Assembly (NCBI GenBank): GCA_023213395.1
Contig: CM041465.1
Location: 243,233,741 to 243,297,740 of the forward strand
DNA length: 64,000 bases
DNA from: Cycas panzhihuaensis
Taxonomy: Eukaryota > Cycadophyta
Reading direction: 5' to 3'
The notes under the pieces are model-generated. The model had not been told where the DNA came from. It saw only the letters and a program-made list of their open reading frames with translations, and did not search any database. This document shows, piece by piece, positions 11,251 to 19,601 of the stretch. Within the stretch, counting starts at the first letter, position 1; each line of letters begins with the position of its first letter. The position numbers and the translations under genes are program-made.

Positions 11251-13581
11251 GGGAGTGGCCTCAAGTATCTAAATTACCTCCTTTCCCTTGTTGCGAGATC
11301 GCGAAGGTGAAGGAGCACGATGGTTAGGGGAATGCAAGGAGGATGAGGAATCTCACACACCCTTCCCTCTACTATGTGAAGGGTGAGAGTTAGGGGATCT
11401 ACCCTGGTTTTAGTTGTTTCTTTGTTAAGCATTGCGATCATGCTCCCCATGTTTGGGGAACGGATTCTTATGGATGGGTTGATCGAGATTGGGTCTCGAG
11501 GCCTGCCTAGGGGATGAATCACGTTTTGGGGCATCACGAGGGTGTTACACCTGATAATACGAGTCATCATGGAAGCACTCCCCATGGACGGAACACCACT
11601 TCTTCTCGAGCAAAGGATCTGCTTTCCTTGCTTGAGAAGGTTGGGTATTACCCCCGACGAGAGGAGTGGCTTGAGAAGCCTGTTGAATTTGTTTGTTACA
11701 AGTTGGTGATAAAGGAGCTTGTAGTTTGAGTTCTTTCATTGTACGTTTGAATGAATGTATGGCAAAAGTAAGGGGGTCTAAAGTCTTCTCAGTCGGGTAA
11801 GAAGTAGACCTAGTGCGTTGTGAAGGTTTGGTTTCCTTGGTTGAGAGAGGTGCCTCACGACGCTGTGAGGGCTTGAGAGGCTTCTTGAGTCCAGCCTAGA
11901 TCTCAATAGCCTTAAGTGCTAAGTACTTTGTAATCGCAGAGTCACATGTGGTCACCCCCATCTTGAGGACTTCTGCATATACTTCGGGGTGAAGTGCATT
12001 AACGAACAGGTCCCTCTTCAACTCCTCGGGTAACGTGGCCTTAGTGGAGTGAAGAAGGTCACGAAATCATCCCACAAAGTCACGATTCATCTCATCGTGA
12101 CCTTGTTTGAGCGATAAGAGGGATTTCATTCTACTTTCAAATGGATGAGCTACATCAAAGTAGTTGATGAATTCGTCCACTAATTACTAGAATGAAAAGA
12201 TAGAATGAGCGGGAAGGCGATAGAACCACTTAAGGGCATCCTTATAAAGATCGAGGGAACAATTTCATTAAGATATGGTCATAAGCCTAGTAATCAATAC
12301 ACACCATAGAAAAACTACAGACATTCTCTGCTGGGTCTTACGAGGAAGTTTTGTCAAATTTAGGAACTTCAGGAGGATGAGGCAGTAAGTTGGTTCTTAG
12401 CGCCTCAACAGATAATGGTGTCGATCGATAGTCCATAAAGGGACGTGCCCTTGCATGGACTATAGGAGCGATAAATAGTAATGAGCAAGGAATGGATGGG
12501 GGTGGTAAACCCATCCCTCCTTGGGGAAGCACCCCTTGTTGGAAAGGGACTCGGGGATAAGCACCTTGAAAGGAAGTTAGGTTCCCTTGTGAAGGTGCAA
12601 CATAAGAGGCTATGCTAGATAGTGGGAAAGAAGGGTGTAGAACTAGGTTCTACCCATATGGTCTACTGTAGGTGGTGCAACTCCATATGGGTGTAGCAGG
12701 TCCATACCATAAGCTGGAATGTTATTCCCTTTACCTTGCCCCTAAGGTTGAGAGACATAACCTGGGGGTATGTAAAGGGAAGAACTACTAGGTTGGTTTT
12801 GGGGATATATGGGAACAAGTCCCATATGACTAGCAGCTAAAGAGCTAGTAGGACCTGTAGGCTTACTAGGGAACGCATGCGCCATATTAGCTTGGCTAGG
12901 AAAGGTTATGCTAACCCCTAACTGAGGGAAAGACATACCACGAGAGGGTCCTAAAGAACTAGGATCCTCGCGAGGGATAGAAAATGCGACATTCATCCTT
13001 AAGGTTAGCGTAGGAACAAAACGGGATGAACGTGCAGGAACGAAAAGGTTACTCATAGTAGGAGGGATAGGTGCAGATGAAGAAGGTGGTAAAGGAGCAG
13101 ATGAAGAAGATGCTCCACCATATAAAACATTTTCAAACCACCTGGGATGCGATTGAAGATGAGCTACTTGAAAGCACTTGCTAATAGCTTCGACCACACT
13201 GGCGAGAGGGGTATCTACATGACCATAAGAGGTGGATGGGACCTCAAATAATGTAGACCCCTCAGGGCACTCCTTATAACAATCACCAATTAAATGGTGG
13301 ATCTCAAGAGAAAGCAGGTCTTCTACCGCATGGGTAGAAGGACGGATGTCAAGGGGGTGATGTTGGTCATCTAGGTAGAAAAGAGGATTATCACCCTCTT
13401 GGGTGGATCCTGGAATGGATGTAGGGAATTCATGAGTTCCTAATGTAAGTGTGTGGTAGGCCCAATCAGAAGGGTATCCTTCCATGGTCGAATCAGAATC
13501 TGATGATGGAAGAGGACGATACCCAAGATCTTTTAACAATGGAGGTAAACCATGTAAGTGATAAGAAAACATCACATACAA
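11251..13581 (-). pseudogene. Gag of Gypsy A
   Basis: The N-terminal 279-residue ORF (12742-13581) is rich in Pro/Ser and starts near HLHGLPPLLKDLGYRPLP, matching the N-terminal extension of gag in Gypsy B. Next come the conserved gag blocks: VEALRTNLLPHPPEVPKF, LKWFYRLPAHSI, HPFESRMKSLLSLKQGHDEM and ELKRDLFVNALHPEV (Retrotrans_gag type, about 11950-12530). A Cys/His motif, KKWCSVHGECFHDDS, follows at about 11560-11610. Numerous stops and frameshifts are present. Confidence 0.83.
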
Positions 13582-13724
13582 AGCTTACCAATGCTTTAGA
13601 AGAAGGAAAGAGCCACGAGGAGTACACGTTGATGGCTGGCCAACGAAGAAGATGAAGTGGAAGGAACCACAAGCAGGTAGTAATACCAACAGAAAGGGAT
13701 GAAGACTAGCTTCCTTACTAGTAA

Positions 13725-13743
13725 GTCCCCAGTATGGTCGCCA
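13725..13743 (-). promoter_or_regulatory. Primer binding site of Gypsy A
   Basis: Minus strand TGGCGACCATACTGGGGAC, one base away from the LTR end at 13745. It is identical to the PBS of Gypsy B at 42313-42331. It resembles the tRNA-Arg-type PBS I know from Tat/Ogre elements; the exact tRNA is not established here. Confidence 0.85.
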
Positions 13744-13744
13744 G

Positions 13745-13927
13745 TGGAATCGCATCTACAGGATGGTCTTCTATGCTTAAAAGGAAATAACTAGCTAAGG
13801 TACGGTCAGGCTATAGATGGGATCCTAATAGCAAGAAAGAACAGCAAGCAGGGCATCTGTATGCCAGAGCACAGATTCGAGACCCATGAATGGTTCTTAA
13901 TTGCCTTAGGGTAAACTTTGGAAAGAG
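13745..13927 (-). repeat. 5' LTR of Gypsy A, PBS-proximal part
   Basis: First 183 bp, in window order, of the interrupted LTR, matching 2275-2453 in the other LTR. It stops at AAGAG (13923-13927), where D1 inserted. The remainder is at 19602-22129. Confidence 0.88.
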
Positions 13928-14403
13928 TGTTGGGTGTAATGTCATCACTCACTCCCTCTTACCTACCAGGATTGTGCACCTCAATTTAGACATGTGATGC
14001 TCAACATGTCAAGGTAAGTTAAGGTAAGTTGAGTTAGTTTCATTTGAGTTAAGTTAGTATTATTTTATTATTAATTTGAATTCAGGGGTTGAGGAGTTTC
14101 CCTCCTCCCCCAAACTATAAATGTTAAGGGGTGTACAACCCTGGTGTCTTTAGACACCACCTACTTTTGAGGAAGATTTGGAATTCTCATTCTACTACAA
14201 TGGATTGAACATCAAGGCTCTCATGGTTTTATGCTATTGTAATGGTGATACACTGATGTATTTGATGCAATACTGGTACAGAGCTTAGTTTGGCTCATAG
14301 TTTACAAGCATATTTTTCCTTCATTTGGTATCAGAGCACTTTGGCTCCATATTTTTTCCATCATTTGGTATCAGAGCACTTTGGCTCCATATTTTTTCCA
14401 TCA
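13928..14403 (+). repeat. 5' LTR of D1
   Basis: 476 bp, starting TGTTGGGTGTAATG and ending TTTTTTCCATCA. Repeated at 19132-19601, and reverse-complemented at 33138-33624 and 38712-39198 (D2). Its last 80 bp hold two tandem copies of a 40-bp unit containing TTTGGTATCAGAGC, the sequence normally found just outside an LTR as the PBS. Confidence 0.9.
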
Positions 14404-14405
14404 TT

Positions 14406-14417
14406 TGGTATCGAGCA
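14406..14417 (+). promoter_or_regulatory. Primer binding site of D1 (decayed)
   Basis: TGGTATCGAGCA lies just after the 5' LTR end. It is a one-base-deleted form of TGGTATCAGAGC, complementary to initiator Met tRNA, as usual for Copia elements. Two intact copies of the motif lie upstream inside the LTR (14327-14338 and 14367-14378). Confidence 0.7.
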
Positions 14418-15303
14418 GCGATTCTTGACTGACCGAAGTTTTGAAGAAGATCAGGATCTTTGGCATTCTACAATGATTTTTTTCACAAGCAATATATATT
14501 AACTAGATTGGTTTTCTGAAATTTTTAGCAAGTTTTATATATCATTTCAGCAGATTTTGATTATTATTGAGCTATATTTCTGGTTCTACAAATATTACTG
14601 AGATATATTTTCAGATTTGTGCAGATCTACAAAGGATTTTCAGCAGCAAGCTATATACATTCAAGTTTATTCTTATATTTGAGTTATTTTCTGTTCAGAT
14701 CTACAGATTTATCATATATTTTGACAGCTTACAAGTTTTTTTATCTACTTATTTGATATTTTTTTTGCAGATTTGTAAAAGAGCATCAGTTCCATACAAA
14801 AGTTATCAAGTTTTTTCAGAGATCTGCAATTTGTTACTTCAGATCTGCTATTTTATTATAGATCTGCCTATTTTATCAAAAAAATTTAGCATTTTCTGCT
14901 ACATTCATTTCAGATCTATATTTTTCATTACATTGTTGACTATATTTTCAAGTTTTTTTACAGATCTACAGTTTTTGGAGCATATTCATTTTTTTTGGAG
15001 AAGATTACATTGCAGATCTGTATATTGGAAGTTTTTGAAGCATATTTTCAGCTATAAATCTATTACAGCTACGTTTACCAGGTTTTTCATTCTGTTTTCA
15101 TATCTAAACTCATATTTTTTGATATATCTGCAACAGATTTGGAAATATTTCATATACAAATACATGTGCATTTCATTTATTTGATATACTTCTTCAAGAT
15201 ATTTGAAAAATGTATCCATGCTCCTCACATTGATATTTCATTTCTCATATGTTTTATATTACATATTTTTTTTGACATCTCATGCACATAAGCATTTTCA
15301 TTT
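14418..15303 (+). other. Conserved AT-rich leader of D1
   Basis: Shares long runs with the leader of D2 (about 37930-38695, reverse strand), including repeated short CAGATCTGC/ACAGATCTAC motifs. The 205-residue Phe/Ile/Tyr-rich ORF here is not maintained in D2, so I treat the stretch as untranslated leader. Confidence 0.55.
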
Positions 15304-15559
15304 GTGACTAAAAGGGAGTGCAAAAACTATCAATTACTTTATTCTTTACAAAAGGAATATAATAAAATTCTCAAAATTTTATTGATATTTGATCTTGAAG
15401 GCCAAAGAAGGCATATTGTTTCTATATTCTACTTTCTACATTCTGCTGCTTTCCTATTACATCCCTGCATTTTTTGGGCATTTCCTCCTACTTTCTATCA
15501 GGAAGTAGAAGCCATTATTAGGCTCATCATAGATTTAGGATAGGCATATGAGAAGAGTT
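15304..15559 (+). other. D1 cargo, first part: unassigned
   Basis: An open 79-codon frame (15304-15543) with no recognised domain. The segment is absent from D2, so it is probably acquired sequence, but I cannot identify its source. Confidence 0.3.
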
Positions 15560-15997
15560 TCATCTCCTCTTTGCATCCTCAACTAATAAGGGCATACTTA
15601 GATTTCTATAAAATACAAACAAAAGGCACATACTAATATGCCAATAGTTTTCTTCATTATGCAAGGTTATTAGCACATGTTGTCCCATTTCCATCATTGG
15701 TTGCATTGGCAACTTGCTTAACAAGACTTGCACCAACATTCTTTGCTTGGTCTTTGAACTCAATTTTTTTTGCAATAGTGACAACATCTTTTGTGACCTT
15801 TGGATAAAGGATATAACTTGACCACTCAGTTCTTGTGTCCATTGACAAAGTTCATCTTCTTTGAACCATAGAACCATTGCACGATCCACGAGAAGTTGAG
15901 AGCCATCACGGCATTCCTGTAGCTCTTGCCGGAGCTGTGCATTGTTAGCTTCAAGCCATAAGATCTTATGCTTTAAAACCTGCACTTCATCTGACAA
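15560..15997 (-). pseudogene. D1 cargo: coiled-coil gene fragment, unidentified
   Basis: A minus-strand ORF of 145 residues, opposite to D1. It starts with a heptad-like, Glu/Leu/Gln-rich stretch (VLKHKILWLEANNAQLRQEL) that looks like a coiled coil. Past about 15850 a second frame (15657-15848) reads more like real protein ([20 protein letters not shown]), suggesting one ancestral frame broken by a frameshift. Directly upstream on the minus strand, TTGTTTTGTCAG before GATGAAG looks like a 3' splice site. This fits an exon captured from a host gene. I do not recognise the gene, and the stretch is absent from D2. Confidence 0.45.
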
Positions 15998-16046
15998 AAC
16001 AACTATAGGGCTCTTCAGGTTTAAAACACTATAAAATATTATTTGA

Positions 16047-16151
16047 TTTTTTTTTGGAGAGCTGTTCCTGGATTAAAATGACCTTCTCAGTTCCCTTACC
16101 AACAAAATAGCCTCCTGGATCAAGAAGACATTCACAAAACTTTGCAAGTTC
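16047..16151 (-). pseudogene. NRPC2-like: D1 cargo: RNA polymerase III subunit 2 fragment
   Basis: About 34 residues on the minus strand contain [20 protein letters not shown] followed by ILIQEQLSK. The DPGGYF(I/V).[14 protein letters not shown] block belongs to the second-largest subunit of RNA polymerase III; Pol I and Pol II paralogues differ in the second half of it. It is a fragment, opposite in direction to D1, bordered by an A/T run on each side (16047-16055 and 16154-16163). The next exon-like stretch to the left is not the Pol III continuation, so the piece was joined to other sequence. Confidence 0.72.
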
Positions 16152-16163
16152 AGATTTTTTTTT

Positions 16164-16985
16164 GGTGAGCACACGTCTCTCTGCCACTGCATCTCCGTGC
16201 GATCCATCTCTTTGCTCTGTGTTAGTGCTACTCAGCCTACGGAGCTGCGATCCATCTCTGTCTCCTATAGCCGCCTATTCACCGTTCCACCTGACTAGTA
16301 TGCTCGTCAGATTAGACGCTGGCCCTTGGTCTCCTGCGCAAAGACCCGTGTCTTTTGCGCTGCTCGTTATCATTGTGTGGTGGCAGTTTTGATTTGCATT
16401 CATATATTAACGAATCCGTTTTTGGCTTTCTATTGTATCCTCTATTTAATTCTCGTGGCTCGCCGCCTGCGGCCGGCCTACCGTGCTACCATTCTACATG
16501 GTGGCCTCGCTCTATGTGCACCGCCGGTCCTTCTAAACCTGGCCGCCGCTCGCCTTCCGTCCACATGCTCTCGCACCGTCTTCCGCGCCTTTGTTAGTCC
16601 GTCATCGTCATCGAAACTCACTGATCGACGCGCTTCAGTCCGTATTTTCTCAGTCGTTTGGCTCTTTATATTCCTTCATTGGGCTGCGTTTTCATTACGG
16701 TCCGTATATTTCATTATTAAGTCTTTATTCGCCAAGGCATTGCCTCATCGGCCGCAGTGCCCCGCCTCCGCCTCGTTATTCCAGACCGCCTTTGCGTGTT
16801 GGCCTGTGCCGTTTGCTCGCGCCTGTGCTCCCGCCGCCTCAGATACTCATCGCTCCGCCCATCGCTGCTCCTAGAATCTCCGCCGCCCGCGTGAGGCGTG
16901 TGCTCTGCGATTGCGTGTAGGCGGGTGCTATGCGATCTCCCGTCGCCTCTGAATGCTGCGTATTCAGCATTAACTGTACCTTAAT
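16164..16985. other. D1 cargo: GC-rich segment
   Basis: An abrupt block of CpG-rich, mostly CT-biased sequence (many GCCGCC, CTCGCC and CCGCCTCC words) within an AT-rich element. It starts exactly at the T-run that ends the Pol III fragment. Several long frames are open only because of composition. D2 has a GC-rich block at the same place in the element but of different sequence. Origin unknown. Confidence 0.55.
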
Positions 16986-17389
16986 AACAGCACCCTTATG
17001 TTATATATTATATCATTTTTGAACGCTTTCTCGAATGCATATTAATATTTGTTCTGATGGTATATTAATATTTATTTTTAACAATGCGTTGCCATTGCCT
17101 TTTATAGTCATTAATATATTGGTAGCTTCAATCTCTCACCATTAATATTCGCTTTTTAATCGCTTTGACAAAGGCAAGGTATTAATAGTGCGATATTTTT
17201 GAAATCATTTTATATTTTATTATTTTATAAAGTTAAAAATTTAATTATATTTTATAAATTTTTGAATCCACGTTTAAAATATCCTTAGCACATTTAAGGG
17301 TCAGCTCCCAGTCACTTATAACTCTCACGTGACTTTAATCTACCTCAAAAGGGGCTATTTAATTGTTTTTATAAACGTTTTCATTTTTT
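16986..17389. other. D1 AT-rich stretch after GC block
   Basis: AT-rich, no coding signal and no obvious match in D2. TTAATATT-type words recur (17039-17160), and a T run precedes the next shared block. Confidence 0.4.
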
Positions 17390-18431
17390 TTTTTTTTCAA
17401 TTGTTTATTTTTATAGGGTTATTGGCGCAATTTTGGCCATAACTTCCCCCTGGCTCATCAGTTTCAGACGAAACATGTGCCATCAGATCAGAAATTTTTC
17501 GTAGATCAATTTCGACTGGTCATAAGACCGATTTGGTGCCCATTTGACCTCGTTTCACCCCTTTTAACATTGGACTTTCGAAATTTCAGCAGTTTTTACA
17601 TTTTTGATAAAATCGGTTTTAGAACTGGCTGCTATTTATTGTTGGTAAACTGTTTTGTATCCGAATTTTTCCTATAGTGATCTACGTCATATAGACTCTA
17701 ATACCCATCTTTTACTTTAATTTTTGACTTCATTTTCACTAATATTTTAATCGCTAAAATAAGAAAATTAGTTGTTTTTGCCCTGCTTCTTGACCATTCT
17801 CCATAAAGATACTTATCACTTTTTCACTATAATTTTTGCAATTTTTATCGATTTCATTCATTTCACCGTTGGGAAGTCGACTCATTTCTCTTCACCGTGA
17901 TATATTTTTTCATATATTTTGACATATTTTGCTTATATTTCAAATCGCCTAAAGTTGAGTCATTTTATTGGCCTAAATCTATTTTTTTACACTGCTTAAT
18001 ATATTCTTTCAAAAATTTTCAATTGGCAGAATATTAATTACTTCATCAATAATATTTAATCATTTTTTCAGCTTTTCTAAGGATTAATTAGTACTTTTAT
18101 ACAAGTTTTTGCCTACCCTGCTCCTGTTAGGCTCCATAAGGAGGTCCTTTTCTTAGCATCATTCAAAACGTGACTTATTGGTATCCATTTTCAAAACCCT
18201 ATAATTTATTGGATTCACATCTCAAAGAATCTACATATTGATAAAATTTTAAGCTATTTTGACCTCATTCAATATAGTTTTCAATCTATTAAAGTTGAGT
18301 ATATATATACATCCTAACAAGCTTGTCTTCGTTCAAAATTTTAAAGAAAATTCTAGTTTATATCTCATTGTTTATTCAAGATTTCTACTTGATCTTATGA
18401 TCATTTTCTTATTGATTAAATTACTTTCAAA
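17390..18431 (+). other. Conserved pre-gag block of D1
   Basis: Shares extended similarity with 34360-35620 of D2 (reverse strand), beginning near TGGCCATAACTTC...CTGGCTCATCAG and running to the gag start. It includes the GCTCCTGTTAGGC motif near 18119 that forms a palindrome in D2. No protein frame is maintained, so it is probably untranslated leader with cis signals. Confidence 0.6.
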
Positions 18432-19131
18432 ATGGCACAATTCCCTATTTTCAATGGCCATAACTATTCACTATGGTATGATACTATGCACACTTACTTT
18501 ATTGAACGTAATCTTGTGAAGTATTTACAACATGAATGTGACCTTAGCCTTAAAGAAAATTTTAGAAAAGATAATGAAGTGTTAGGTTTATTATTTTGCA
18601 CTATGACTGATGATGTCTTTTCATTAGTTTCTGAATTAACAACATCTAAGTCTGTTTGGGATTTATTGATTTCTACTTATGGGGGAGATATCCCCACTGT
18701 ATTTGATGAAACTTTTGATGAGCATGTGAGACAGGTAACAGAACAGATAGATCATAACGGCAACACCAATGAAGATTCAGATCAAATGCAGGACCACCTT
18801 GTTGCACAAGGATTTGATCCTCCATTTGAGGGGGAGCATCATGAAGACGAATCTTATGACATAGAGAAGAATGAACCTGGTGATATGACAACTGTTCGAA
18901 GCATAAAGAGTACAAAAGTTCAAGTCCAAATTACAATTATTCATCTACTTTTGCATCAAGTTTCATCTACCTATAGTCTTCCTACATCATTCTATAATAA
19001 AGAGATATATGTGACTATAAGGGTGAGAAGCATTGACAAAGATCAAGATTGGAATTTCAAAGTTTTTTCAAGTACCAGCCCACAAGTTCAAGGAAAGATA
19101 CAAGTGTTCGTGGCCGACATTAAGGGGAGAA
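18432..19131 (+). CDS. Copia-type Gag fused to a pol-linker-like tail (D1)
   Basis: The 247-codon ORF runs on into the LTR (to 19175). Residues 1-85 are the N-terminal half of Copia Gag (FNGHNYSLWYDTMHTYF, then SVWDLLISTYGG), the region that packs RNA into particles. From about residue 86 (DETFDEHVRQVTEQIDH) the sequence is acidic and resembles the linker after integrase in Copia polyproteins. There is no zinc knuckle. D2 has the same join and the same tail, so the fusion predates both copies. The frame is open throughout in D1, but the region after residue 165 lacks a segment that D2 keeps. The start is the ATG before AQFPIFNGH, shared with D2. Confidence 0.75.
19120..19131 (+). promoter_or_regulatory. 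Polypurine tract of D1
   Basis: TTAAGGGGAGAA immediately before the 3' LTR; D2 has the matching TAAGGGGGAGAA on the minus strand at 33625-33636. Confidence 0.8.
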
Positions 19132-19601
19132 TGTTGGGTGTAATGTCATCACTCACTCCCTCTTACCTACCGTGATTGTGCACTCAATTTAGACATGTGA
19201 TGCTCAACATGTCAAGGTAAGTTAAGGTAAGTTGAGTTAGTTTCATTTGAGTTAAGTTAGTATTATTTTATTATTAATTTGAATTGTGGGTTGAGGAGTT
19301 TCCTCCTCCCCAAACTATAAATGTTAAGGGTGTACAACCACGTGTCTTTAAACACCACCTACTTTTGAGGAAGATTTGGAATTCTCATTCTACTACAATG
19401 GATTGAACATCAAGGCTCTCATGGTTTTATGCTATTGTAATGGTGATACACTGATGTATTTGATGCAATCTTGGCATGTAGCTTAGTTTGGCTCATAGTT
19501 TACAAGCATATTTTTCCTTCATTTGGTATCAGAGCACTTTGGCTCCATATTTTTTCCATCATTTGGTATCAGAGCACTTTGGCTCCATATTTTTTCCATC
19601 A
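19132..19601 (+). repeat. 3' LTR of D1
   Basis: 470 bp, partner of 13928-14403 with a few small indels. Ends in the duplicated 40-bp PBS-like units, then AAGAG. Confidence 0.9.

Larger units (their letters stand above)
13928..19601 (+). mobile_element. D1: non-autonomous gag-only LTR element with cargo
   Basis: Bounded by AAGAG duplications at 13923-13927 and 19602-19606. LTRs are 13928-14403 and 19132-19601, starting TGTTGGG and ending CCATCA. A Met-tRNA-type PBS follows the 5' LTR, and a polypurine tract (AAGGGGAGAA) precedes the 3' LTR. The only element coding region is a Copia-type gag ORF at the 3' end. The 4 kb between PBS and gag holds two blocks shared with D2 and, between them, cargo not shared with D2. 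No protease, integrase, RT or RNase H was found, so movement must rely on a Copia relative. Confidence 0.9.

Noticed and set aside
14567-15184. 205-codon Phe/Ile/Tyr-rich ORF in the D1 leader
   Set aside because: Homologous D2 leader lacks the frame; composition explains the open stretch.
16326-16920. Overlapping ORFs of 109-182 codons in the D1 GC block, and similar ones at 35829-36905 in D2
   Set aside because: Several frames on both strands are open at once because of GC content; none has a recognisable protein pattern.
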